64,000 nt of DNA from Selaginella tamariscina (GCA_003024785.1 PUQB01000023.1:235508-299507); one strand, 5' to 3'. Shown: positions 36,241 to 47,191, numbered from the stretch's first letter. The notes: generated by a model from the sequence alone, not told the origin. Made by a program: numbers and translations.

Positions 36241-37110
36241 TGTGTGCACAGCCGCCGCCGATTTCACAGCCGCCGCCTCTTGAAACCCTAAGAATATACC
36301 TAAACCCTAAAGGAATTAAATATATATATCAACCCTAATAGAATATTCCTTCTGAGAATATACTTAAACCCTAAAAAGAATAAAATATAGATTCGCCCTA
36401 AACGAATATTCTTTCATTATATTATTAGCGCGTGCGTGTGTGTGGGTGTATCACATACACCTCAAAAATATAAATCATGCAGGGATTTAACATGTGTGTG
36501 TCCATGAGAGTGTTAAAGTTTCATGTGTACACATTGCATATATTAATACACATAATATATACATACACACGTGTATACACACAGACATACACACATATTA
36601 CATGGGTTTAGGGTTTAGGGTTAGGTAGGGTTTTGGATTTAGGATGGATCATGCATGGTGTGTATGTATGAGAGAAGAGAGAGTGTTGAAAAATTATTTT
36701 TGTACACATTGCATATATTAGTACACATATATACTTACACATATTATACACAGATATACATACATAGTATATGAGAGAAGAGAGACAGTACATATTAATA
36801 TGGATCATGCATGGTGTGTATTATACACACAGACATACATACATATTAGTACATAATATTAGAGAGACCGAGTACATATTATAGATCATGCATGGTGTGT
36901 ATGTTTGAGAGAAGAGAGACAGTACATATTAACATGGATCATGCATGGTGTGTATGTATGAGAGAAGACAGAAAGTACACATATATACATACAGAGTACA
37001 CATATATACATGCACACGTGTATACACACAGACATACATACATATTACATGAGTAAATTCATTGTGTTACATATTAGGGTTTAGGGTTTAGGTTAGGGTT
37101 TAGGGTTTGC
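36241..37110. repeat. CATGCATGG-containing tandem repeats and telomere-like words
   Basis: 36250-36280 has two AGCCGCCGCC boxes. Units of about 50 bp with GGATCATGCATGGTGTGTAT and GAGAGAAGAGAGACAGTACA occur near 36645, 36803, 36883 and 36937. GGGTTTAGGGTTTAGGGTTA-type telomere-like runs lie at 36604-36630 and 37076-37108. ACCCTAAA words lie near 36290-36390. No gene is visible. It sits between the palindrome arrays, on the side of the plus-strand gene. Confidence 0.7.
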
Positions 37111-37359
37111 TCCCAACAAGCTTAATATAAATATTACACATGTAAATTCAATGTGTTACATATACACAGATTGAGTACATATATCATACATGCGTTGAAC
37201 ATGATGTTTTCAATAAAGAAGCAACATATTTCTTCAGTTTGGTTTAGGGTTGTGCATGTGTGTGCATATGTGTTTTTGTAAGTTCTTGTAATGCGTGTGT
37301 AAATTTATGATTGTGTTTATATATGTGTGCAAAACAAACATCGAATAATTAAGAAAATA

Positions 37360-38150
37360 AAATTAATAAACACACTAGGAACATATTTTAAATTATACAT
37401 AATAATATATGATTTTATCTAATATATAGCCATATATAGTTTTAATAATATAATTAATTTAATATTGATAAAAAGGTTTAACATTGAAATATTCTTGAAA
37501 TAATAAGAAATTAATTGAGAAAATCCCATTAATATATACAAATGTAAATTAAGTACTCAAATAATTAACTAAATTAATTATCATAATCATGTTTAATATT
37601 GGAATATTCTTGGAATAATAAGAAAATAATAAAGAATATCCCATTAATATAAAGAAGATTAATTACTCAAGTAATTAAGGAAATGATATTAATATATATT
37701 ATTAAAACTATATATGACTATATATTAGATAAAATGATGTATTATTATGTATAATTTAAAATATGTTCATAGTGTGTATTAATTTAATATTGATAATAAG
37801 GTTTAACACATGAATATTCTTGAAATAATAACAAATTAATTGAGAAAATCCCATTAATATATACAAATGTAGAATAATTACTGCAATAATTAAGAACAAG
37901 ACTAATTTAATTATGATAATCAGGTTTAATATTAGAATATTCTTCAAATATTAATAAAATAAAGAATATCCCATTGATACTAGGAAATGAAAACTAAATA
38001 CTCGAGTAATTAAGAAAATAATAATAATAAACAGACTATGAATATATTTTAAATGATACATAATAATATCAATTTATTTATTGTATAAGTATATATTTAT
38101 ATATATATAATAATATAAATATACTTGAATACTAAGAATGTAGAATATAG
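37360..38150. repeat. AT-rich direct and inverted repeats
   Basis: 37372-37450 (ACACACTAGGAACATATTTT onward) recurs inverted at about 37690-37780. The block with GAATATTCTTGAAATAATAA and AATCCCATTAATATATACAA recurs directly at about 37480, 37590, 37810 and 37940. The same block appears in reverse orientation at 63100-63880, so it belongs to the element. No coding capacity. Confidence 0.75.
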
Positions 38151-38159
38151 TCTAAAATT

Positions 38160-38696
38160 TCGTAATATTAAACAGCTTGAATCACTTGAATAACATTAAA
38201 TGCAATTTTAAAATACTCATTGGAACTGGAGAGTATATATGTCAGAGTGTCGGATATTTGTGTCAACTCATCTTAAATTTTATTTTCTGTTCTTTTTAAA
38301 AATTTGAATTTCTGACATATGTATTGTCGGTCTGACATATAAATTTGAAAATGCATTTAATTTCCCACTCAAATTCAGATCTGGTTCTTTCTCCGGCAAG
38401 GGTTTCTTCATTTCTGTATTTTTCACTCTTTAGATCTTCTTTTTTCTTCATAGTGATCATCTCAGGAGCGAGATTAAATTGGGTGCTATTCTTTATAGGA
38501 AAGCACGGCGCCTTCAGTGCTGTTTACAAGTAAGTATTATAAACAAATTTAAAAATACTTATTAAGATTCACTCTCTTACATTCTCTCTTAAAATTACAA
38601 TTTAGGGGTTTAGAAATGCATTAGGATTATAATATATTCCGTTAGGGATTTATCACGTTTAAATATCCTTTTAACTTAATATTCTAGGTTAACCGG
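38160..38696 (+). promoter_or_regulatory. Leader/promoter region of the DUF7869-like gene
   Basis: This stretch is preserved in reverse orientation at about 62640-63080, unlike the fast-changing repeats beside it. It contains TCTGACATATGTATTGTCGG and CTGACATATAAATTTG and ends in a strong splice donor, TACAA|GTAAGT, at 38530. The next good acceptor, TTATGTGCAG, is at 39627 just before the gene. I infer a non-coding first exon ending at 38530 and an intron of 1.1 kb that contains palindrome array 2. The short frame 38345-38533 is probably leader, not protein. Confidence 0.45.
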
Positions 38697-39482
38697 GGCG
38701 GCGGGATTAATCCGGCCATTTCTTTTTCGCCTCTTTGAAGAAGTGGCGGGATTAATCCCGCCACCATCTCCCGGGCAATGCTTCTCCGCCACTGAAAAAG
38801 AGTGGCGGGATTAATCCCGTCGATAACCTTCTCAACTGATGAAGAGTTACCAGAATTTATTAGAAAGAGTTGTCGGCGGGATTAATCCCGCCAACCATTT
38901 TAGGAGGCAGGGAAGGGGTGGCGGGATTAATCTCGCCACCACTTCACTGTTTTAAAGATTTGGGGACAGGATTTATCCCGAGATCTCTTTGAAATCATAG
39001 TTTTGGAGAGAGTTATGTGCGGATTTAATCCCGCCACCCATTCCCCGTCGTAAGAATTGTGGGCGGGATTAATCCCGCCTTGGACTCCCTCCGACAAGGA
39101 AGAGCCGGCGGGATTAATCCCGCCGCCTCTTCCTCCGACGAGGAAGGGAGTCCGGCGGGATTAATCCCGCCGACTCTCTCCGGCGAGGATGAGTCGGCGG
39201 GATTAATCCCGCCGGACTCCCTTCCTCGTCGGAGAGAGTCGGCGGGATTAATCCCGCCGGACTCCCCCCGAGGAGGAAGAGGCGGCGGGATTAATCCCGC
39301 CGGCTCTTCCTTGTCGGAGGGAGTCCAAGGCGGGATTAATCCCGCCGACTCTCTCCGAAGGGGTTGAGTCGGCGGCGGGATTAATCCCCCGACTCTCTCC
39401 GAAGGGGTTGAGTCGGCGGCGGGATTAATCCCGCCGACCGTTCCTCGTCGGAGGGATTCGTTGGCGGGATTAATCCCGCCCA
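38697..39482. repeat. Palindrome array 2 (GGCGGGATTAATCCCGCC)
   Basis: Same palindrome as array 1. The last ten copies are strikingly regular, starting at 39062, 39107, 39154, 39196, 39241, 39284, 39329, 39374, 39418 and 39463, i.e. steps of 42-47 bp. The 24-29-bp spacers are related to each other and nearly self-complementary (GACTCCCTCCGACAAGGAAG, then forms such as CTTCCTCCGACGAGGAAG). The six or so copies at 38697-39040 are less regular and partly decayed. The array lies in the inferred leader intron of the plus-strand gene. Confidence 0.95.
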
Positions 39483-39633
39483 TCAGTTGTATTAATCAAA
39501 CATGAGATATTATCTCTAAACATAATTATGTATTATTGCATATGCATATTATTAAGTAACCGTAATTCAGATTTCTTAAAATATTGCATAAACAGATATC
39601 ATAAATAATACAATTATTTATGTGCAGGACAAT

Positions 39634-42600
39634 ATGTTTAATACTGGAGATAAAGTATGTCTTCTTCGGAACAACGAGATAGTTGGCATGGAACTGTGGA
39701 AGTTCGAGATAATAATGCATCATGTCACAATATTTCCCAAGGATCTTGTGTGTACGTATGGGTGAACACCATTTTCAAGCATGTTGAGGTTCTGGGAATG
39801 GAATTTGAGGAGGGTTCTCCTGTATTGTGGAATTTGGATGAAGTCAAGGCTGACACAAAATGCAGAGTCACAAACAAATAGTAGCACGAGTTTACCAGAT
39901 GATGGCTTGCCTGCTGTGATGGATGAGGTGATTCTCTTTCTTCGTGAGATTGAAGTCGGAAGAGGCATCATCACAGCTATAAATCCAATGGAAGCAGTGT
40001 CAGAAGAGAAACTAGGGTCCGACTTCGTGGGTAGTTGTGACAGAGGTTTCACCTAATGGCACATTGTATCCTGGATCCCTCGTGAGGTGGCGAACATCTG
40101 AATTAAGACGGCAAGATGGTTCAACATATTCTGGGTTGGATTTCAATAATAACAACCCGGAAGAACAACTCATATTTGAAGAGGTTCCTTGCATTGGTCC
40201 TATTGTAAGAAAAAGGCGATTCATGGGTTGTAGATCTTCCCCTGCAAGTTTCAGCAAGAGGGTAAAGATGGATCCTACATCTTCCGAAAGTGTTACGAGC
40301 ATTTCCACGATTGACTGTTGCAAGAAGAAGTGTTGTCAGATGGCAGACCGGAATGAAATTACCCAATGTAGACATGTCTTTCGTATGCTCACCCAAAAGC
40401 AAAGGCATGAGTTTGTATATGCTGCACTAACTGGGTGTATTGATGGAATGGCCTCGGACACAGGTTATCAGAGTACATCCATGGTATTTAATAAGGTGGC
40501 CATCTGCTTCAAAGCTTGGTACAGTATATACGGGATCCCAAAGACCACGTTCTACCGTCGGAGGGATGAGTGGCTAGATGGAGCGCGAACCTCAGTTCAT
40601 GGGAACACTCTTGGTCAAAACCCGCTCTCACATCATGGCAGCCATAGAGATACTCAAGGCTTTTGTGGAAGCAAATGCAGACAGGATGCCTCACAAATGC
40701 CGAACCACAAATGCAGGGGTCAGGGAAAATCTCAAGGTTTTACCTTCAATCTACACTCAATTGAAACTGTGTGAACATGTGAACAAGTGCCTCAGTTTGA
40801 TGGGGCTCCAAGCAATCTGCACTGGTACCTTCAACAACATATGGAATACTCATTTTAAGGATGTGGAGATTGCAAAACACTCTAGCTTTTCTAAGTGTGA
40901 CACTTGTACATCATTGAAGGCTGCAGAGGCTTGTGCAAAAACCTTGGTGGAGATCACTACCATTCAAAGGAAGATGGAGGCCCACATGATTGCACAACAA
41001 ACTTGTCGGTCTCAGTACTATGCACACCGCATGCTTTCTGTGTCACGCCCATCAGAGTACCTGTGCTTGATCCATGACAAGATGGATCATTCAAAGACCA
41101 GCATTCCAAAGCTCTTTGCAACACCAAAGTGCCTTGGAAATGTCATGAAACTTCCGATTTCTTTAACAGGTGTGCTAACACATGGACACGGTTGTGAGTC
41201 ATATGGACACTTTTCACTTCCACATTGGTCTAGCGACTCCAATTTCACTATTGGGTCGTTAGCCATGTGTTTCAGAAACCTTGAAGCCCACTCACAGACA
41301 AATCCTATCAGTGATCTCAAAGTGAAGAAACAACACCTTCAACCTTTACATAATGCTCTCATGAACACGTCTGCACTTGAGGCTACTTGGGAATATGAGA
41401 GGCATTGTCAGCAACCTGCACAAAAAACAGATGGCCCTGTTGAGAGTTCAGGTTCAGTGGAGGGATCTAGCTCAAATAGTGTACATGTGTCCTCAACATC
41501 AAATAAGCTTCCTCGTCATTTGCTTTTACAGATGGATAATTGTGCAGGCGAGAACAAAAATAGGTAAATCATTTTACTTAAGGGTTTCTCAAGCTCATAC
41601 TTACTTTTATTTTCTAGATATGTGCTAGCATACTTGTCAATGCTTGTTGCCAAAGGTGTGTTTGAAACAATCACGCTCAGTTTCCTTATGGTTGGTCACA
41701 CTCATGAAGATATTGATGCGTTCTTCAGCAAGGTCTCCAACTCTACAAAAAGGACAAGTGCACTTACCTTACCGCATATGATGAATCTTTTTGAAAATTG
41801 CATCTCCAAAAAAAGTTGTGCTTTGCTTGTGACTGAGGTGCCAGACTTCAAAAAATTTCTCAAGGAGTATATAAAAGAAGGGAGTGATTCTTTAGTTGGT
41901 CACCTTGTGCCGCTACAATTCTTTTTCTCCATACGAGATGGTATACCTATTATGCAGTACAAGTTACGGCCATCAGAGCAGGAGTGGTTACCGAAAGAGG
42001 GCTTAATGCTCTTCAAAAGTGGAGAGGATGGAAAGCCACTTCTCCCAGAAGGACAACCAGACCCTATTCCATTGAGTGCCCAGCTCAAGGAACAAGAGGT
42101 TATTATTGATGGCATCAAAAAAATGTGGCATGGGTTCAAAAATCGATGCCAAAGAATTCTGATAAGGCAACTGGTTACTCAGAACTATATAAGCATGTGG
42201 TCAACTATTGGGAGACTGTTGTTCGAGAGTTGGAAGGGCCTACTGTCACAAGTACAGAATTGCAACACCCTTTCTGGCCTAAAACAAGGTGGCGAGAGGA
42301 GATTGAAATGACATCACTGAGCACAGACGACATAGAAGCCAGTAGTGATGTGGAAGTGCAAACCCCACACTTTGTTGGACAAAGGAACCAAAAACCTAAA
42401 GCATACTTTGATTGCTGCAAGGATCTTCAAAAACTAATGATGGTTCTCATTACTCCAGATGCGTCATATAATCAGCCTATTTGGATGGGTCAAATTATCG
42501 ACACACCTGAAGTAATCACAAAAAATAGTATTGTTAAGGTTGCATGGTTCAAACCACAAAAAAGGCGACACGAGAAGGAGAGCGAAAGATATAATGGATG

Positions 42601-42745
42601 CCTAGAGAAAACATGGTCTCCCAATCAAAAAGACCCAGCATGTTTTATAAATGTTAAATCCATTCGATATGGGTGGATGTCAAGAAGCGTTGATAAAGTC
42701 ACGATTAACAAAACTGCAAGGGAATGTATGTTTTCTGAAGCTTAA
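39634..42745 (+). pseudogene. DUF7869-like protein, probable transposase, copy A
   Basis: Begins after acceptor TGTGCAG (39627). Possible starts are 39634 (MFNTGDKVCLLRNNEIVG) or 39657. The N-terminal region has a GRGI motif (about 39960). A cysteine cluster CCKKKCCQ is at about 40315-40340. A middle segment reads CDTCTSLKAA. LLQMDNCAGENKNR precedes a 54-bp intron (41564-41617, GTAAAT...TTCTAG). The second exon gives YVLAYLSMLVAKGVFETITL and GHTHEDIDAFF (41694-41726). From memory, DNxxGENKN...GHTHxDxD matches DUF7869, an RNase H-like family found in repetitive eukaryotic genes. The acidic residues fit a DDE-type nuclease, though activity is unproven to my knowledge. The end is EARECMFSEA-like, at 42745. 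Frame changes near 39860, 40025, 40608 and 42118 break it. Copy B is intact at these points but broken elsewhere. Confidence 0.75.
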
Positions 42746-43206
42746 AGCAATTACAAAATTATAAAATATCATATATTTAATATTCATAATTATTAAAACT
42801 CTTTAATAATAGTACCAAATTGTATACTTAACTATATAAATTTAAAAAATGATATGGAAGATTGACTATATTATAGGATTTATATATATATTATTACTAC
42901 TACAAATTTTAATTAATAATGTTATATTTAAATATTAATATTTTAATAACAACATCAATATTTATATAATGTACCTCTTATGCTCTTCCTTAATTGTTAT
43001 ATTAGGCAATATATTATATAATTTAATACATTCTACTTTTTAATGTTATTAATTTTTGTTCAATGAATGCTATAATTTATTAAAGGGTAGAATACAAAAT
43101 AGAATATTCTAAAGAATATTCTCTTTTCAAACATATATTCTAAAAAATTCCTTTAATATTAGAAAATGCTAATTAAATAGCTAAAATTGCTAATTATTAG
43201 GAAATG
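42746..43206. other. AT-rich right subterminal region, copy A
   Basis: Shared almost base for base with 46692-47157. It contains paired AGAATATTCT motifs (43100-43125) and the word GCTAAAATTGCTAATTATTA near the end. Probably 3' untranslated and subterminal sequence of the element. Confidence 0.7.
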
Positions 43207-43722
43207 NNNNNNNNNNNNNNNNNNNNNNNNNNNNNNNNNNNNNNNNNNNNNNNNNNNNNNNNNNNNNNNNNNNNNNNNNNNNNNNNNNNNNNNNNNNNNN
43301 NNNNNNNNNNNNNNNNNNNNNNNNNNNNNNNNNNNNNNNNNNNNNNNNNNNNNNNNNNNNNNNNNNNNNNNNNNNNNNNNNNNNNNNNNNNNNNNNNNNN
43401 NNNNNNNNNNNNNNNNNNNNNNNNNNNNNNNNNNNNNNNNNNNNNNNNNNNNNNNNNNNNNNNNNNNNNNNNNNNNNNNNNNNNNNNNNNNNNNNNNNNN
43501 NNNNNNNNNNNNNNNNNNNNNNNNNNNNNNNNNNNNNNNNNNNNNNNNNNNNNNNNNNNNNNNNNNNNNNNNNNNNNNNNNNNNNNNNNNNNNNNNNNNN
43601 NNNNNNNNNNNNNNNNNNNNNNNNNNNNNNNNNNNNNNNNNNNNNNNNNNNNNNNNNNNNNNNNNNNNNNNNNNNNNNNNNNNNNNNNNNNNNNNNNNNN
43701 NNNNNNNNNNNNNNNNNNNNNN
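43207..43722. other. Assembly gap (N)
   Basis: 516 unknown bases between GGAAATG and TTCCCATTTTC. Copy B crosses from GGAAATGG directly into the right terminus, so few real bases need to be missing here. The gap length may be nominal. Confidence 0.95.
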
Positions 43723-43765
43723 TTCCCATTTTCACGTATCATGCCCACTTTAGTTACAACGTGCA
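43723..43765 (-). repeat. Right terminal inverted repeat, copy A
   Basis: Ends TTAGTTACAACGTGCA and is the exact complement of 28393-28435. Confidence 0.9.
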
Positions 43766-43769
43766 TATA

Positions 43770-46691
43770 ATAATGCATCATGTCACAATATTGTCCAAGG
43801 ATCTTGTGTGTACGTATGGGTGAACACCATTTACAGCATGTTGAGGTTCTGGGAATGGAATTTGAGGAGGGTTCTCCTGTATTGTGGAATTTGGATGAAG
43901 TCAAGGCTGACACAGAATATGCAGAGTCACAAACAAATAGTAGTACGAGTTTACCAGATGATGGCTTGCCTGCTGTGATGGATGAGGTGATTCTCTTTTT
44001 CGTGAGATTGAAGTCGGAAGAGGCATCATCACAGCTATAAATCCAATGGAAGCAGTGTCAGAAGAGAAACTAGGGTCCGACTTCGTGGTGTAGTTGTGAC
44101 AGAGGTTTCACCTAATGGCACATTGTATCCTGGATCCCTCGTGAGGTGGTGAACATCTGAATTAAGACGGCAAGATGGTTCAACATATTCTGGGTTGGAT
44201 TTCAATAATAACAACCCGGAAGAACAACTCATATTTGAAGAGGTTCCTTACATTGGTCCTATTGTAAGAAAAAGGCGATTCATGGGTTGTAGATCTTCCC
44301 CTGCAAGTTTCAGCAAGAGGGTAAAGATGGATCCTACATCTTCCGAAAGTGTTACGAGCATTTCCACGATTGACTGTTGCAAGAAGAAGTGTTGTCAGAT
44401 GGCAGACCGGAATGAAATTACCCAATGTAGACATGTCTTTCGTATGCTCACCCAAAAGCAAAGGCATGAGTTTGTATATGCTGCACTAACTGGGTGTATT
44501 GATGGAATGGCCTCGGACACAGGTTATCAGAGTACATCCATGGTATTTAATAAGGTGGCCATCTGCTTCAAAGCTTGGTATAGTATATACGGGATCCCAA
44601 AGACCACGTTCTACCGTCGGAGGGATGAGTGGCTAGATGGAGCGCGAACCTCAGTTCATGGGAACACTCGCTTGGTCAAAACCCGCTCTCACATCATGGC
44701 AGCCATAGAGATACTCAAGGCTTTTGTGGAAGCAAATGCAGACAGGATGCCTCACAAATGCCGAACCACAAATGCAGGGGTCAGGGAAAATCTCAAGGTT
44801 TTACCTTCAATCTACACTCAATTGAAACTGTGTGAACATGTGAACAAGTGCCTCAGTTTGATGGGGCTCCAAGCAATCTGCACTGGTACCTTCAACAACA
44901 TATGGAATACTCATTTTAAGGATGTGGAGATTGCAAAACACTCTAGCTTTTCTAAGTGTGACACTTGTACATCATTGAAGGCTGCATAGGCTTGTGCAAA
45001 AACCTTGGTGGAGATCACTACCATTCAAAGGAAGATGGAGGCCCACATTGATTGCACAACAAACTTGCCGGTCTCAGTACTATGCACACCGCATGCTTTC
45101 TGTGTCACGCCATCAGAGTACCTGTGCTTGATCCATGACAAGATTGATCATTCAAAGACCAGCATTCCAAAGCTCTTTGCAACACCAAAGTGCCTTGGAA
45201 ATGTCATGAAACTTCCGATTTCATTGACAGGTGTGCTAACACATGGACACGGTTGTGAGTCATATGGACACTTTTCACTTCCACATTGGTCTAGCGACTC
45301 CAATTTCACTATTGGGTCCTTAGCCATGTGTTTCAGAAACCTTGAAGCCCACTCACAAACAAGTCCTATCAGTGATCTCAAAGTGAAGAAAACACCTTCA
45401 ACCTTTACATAATGCTCTCATGAACACATCTGCACTTGAGGCTACTTGGGAATATGAGAGGCATTGTCAGCAACCTGCACAAAAACAGATGGCCCTGTTG
45501 AGAGTTCAGGTTCAGTGGAGGGATCTAGCTCAAATAGTGTACATGTGTCCTCAACATCAAATAAGCTTCCTCGTCATTTGCTTTTATAGATGGATAATTG
45601 TGCAGGCGAGAACAAAAATAGGTAAATCATTTTACTTAAGGGTTTCTCAAGCTCATACTTACTTTTATTTTCTAGATATGTGCTAGCATACTTGTCAATG
45701 CTTGTTGCCAAAAGTGTGTTTGAAACAATCACGCTCAGTTTCCTTATGGTTGGTCACACTCATGAAGATATTGATGCGTTCTTCAGCAAAGTCTCCAACT
45801 CTACAAAAAGGACAAGTGCACTTACCTTACCGCATATGATGAATCTTTTTGAAAATTGCATCTCCAAAAAAAGTTGTGCTTTGCTTGTGACTGAGGTGCC
45901 AGACTTCAAAAAATTTCTCAAGGAGTATATAAAAGAAGGGAGTGATTCTTTAGTTGGTCACCTTGTGCCGCTACAATTCTTTTTCTCCATACGAGATGGT
46001 ATACCTATTATGCAGTACAAGTTACGCCATCAGAGCAGGAGTGGTTACCGAAAGAGGGCTTAATGCTCTTTAAAAGTGGAGAGGATGGAAAGCCACTTCT
46101 CCCAGAAGGACAACCAGACTCTATTCCATTGAGTGCCCAGCTCAAGGAACAAGAGGTTATTATTGATGGCATCAAAAAATATGTGGCATGGGTTCAAAAA
46201 TCGATGCCAAAGAATTCTGATAAGGCAACTGGTTACTCAGAACTATATAAGCATGTGGTCAACTATTGGGAGACTGTTGTTCGAGAGTTGGAAGGGGCCT
46301 ACTGTCACAAGTACATAATTGCAACACCCTTTCTAGCCTAAAACAAGGTGGCGAGAGGAGATTGAAATGACATCACTGAGCATAGACGACATAGAAGCCA
46401 GTAGTGATGTGGAAGTGCAAACCCCACACTTTGTTGGACAAAGGAACCAAAAACCTAGAAGTAATCACAAAAATAGTATTGTTAAGGTTGCATGGTTCAA
46501 ACCACAAAAAAGGCGACACGAGAAGGAGAGCGAAAGATATAATGGATGCCTAGAGAAACATGGTCTCCCAATAAAAAAGACCCAGCATGTTTTATAAATG
46601 TTAAATCCATTCGATATGGGTAGATGTCAAGAAGCGTTGATAAAGTCACGATTAACAAAACTGCAAGGGAATGTATGTTTTCTGAAGCTTA
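43770..46691 (+). pseudogene. DUF7869-like protein, copy B (5'-truncated)
   Basis: Same protein as copy A without the first 30 or so codons. The open frame 44195-44989 crosses the point (about 44670, ACTCGCTTGG) where copy A has lost two bases. It is then stopped by a TAG at 44987 (CAGAGG to CATAGG). Further damage: one-base changes near 45050, 45110, 45390 and 46027, TTTATAG instead of TTTACAG before MDN (45586), and loss of about 85 bases near 46455 relative to 42400-42500. The 54-bp intron (donor 45622, acceptor TTCTAG at about 45675) is conserved. GHTHEDIDAFF is present at about 45752. Confidence 0.8.
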
Positions 46692-47150
46692 AAGCAATTA
46701 CAAAATTATAAAATATCATATATTTAATATTCATAATTATTATAAAACTCTTTAATAATAGTACCAAATTGTATACTTAACTATATAAATTTAAAAATGA
46801 TATGGAAGATTGACTATTATTATAGGATTATATATATATATTATTACTACTACAAATTTTTAATTAATAATGTTATATTTAAATATTAATTTTTAATAAC
46901 AACATCATATTTATATAATGTACCTCTTATGCTCTTCCTTAATTGTTATATTAGGTAATATATTATATAATTTAATACATTCTACTTTTATAATGTTATT
47001 AATTTTTGTTCAATGAATGCTATAATTTATTAAAGGGTAGAATACAAAATAGAATATTCTAAAGAATATTCTTTTCAAAATATATTCTAAAGAATATTCC
47101 TTTAATATTAGAAAATGCTAATTAAATAGCTAAAATTGCTAATTATTAGG

Positions 47151-47191
47151 AAATGGGACTATAGCCATGCCCATTTTAGTTACAACTTGCA
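47151..47191 (-). repeat. Right terminal inverted repeat, copy B
   Basis: AAATGGGACTATAGCCATGC, then CCATTTTAGTTACAACTTGC(A): a diverged version of the terminus at 43723-43765. Confidence 0.8.

Larger units (their letters stand above)
28392..43766. mobile_element. Giant TIR transposon, full-length copy A (15.4 kb)
   Basis: Perfect 43-bp inverted repeats at 28393-28435 and 43723-43765 bound a unit with three genes. These are an HAD-like gene and a ParB/methylase-like gene on the minus strand, and a DUF7869-like gene on the plus strand. Two palindrome arrays, minisatellites and AT-rich subterminal sequence lie between the divergent genes. Further left ends (5991) and right ends (47191, 49557) occur in the same relation to the same genes, which supports these boundaries. 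No target-site duplication is visible: the left flank ends CTTA and the right flank begins TATAATAATG, which is already the truncated copy B. A 516-bp gap lies inside the right end. The family is not one I can name. Confidence 0.8.
43767..47191 (+). mobile_element. Giant TIR element, copy B (right part only)
   Basis: Starts abruptly at ATAATGCATCATGTCACAAT, corresponding to 39713 in copy A, and runs to the right TIR. It lacks the left TIR, the HAD-like and ParB/methylase-like genes and the arrays. It is about 98 per cent identical to copy A by eye. Confidence 0.85.

Noticed and set aside
35099..36291. Several frames rich in Tyr, Ile, His and Thr over 35.1-36.3 kb
   Set aside because: Translations of TG/TA/CATA simple repeats present in many frames.
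38345..38533. 62-residue hydrophobic frame as a membrane peptide
   Set aside because: It ends in a splice donor, lies in a leader-like region, and its frame is not kept in the inverted copy at 62.7-63.0 kb.
39025..39483. 152-residue minus-strand frame with GGINPADS repeats as a repeat protein
   Set aside because: Same artefact, over palindrome array 2.
43187..43913. Long frames across 43.2-43.9 kb
   Set aside because: They run through the N gap.
28393..47191. One transposon running from the left TIR to the right TIR of copy B
   Set aside because: A perfect right TIR partner exists at 43723-43765 and copy B is a second, truncated copy with its own more diverged right end.
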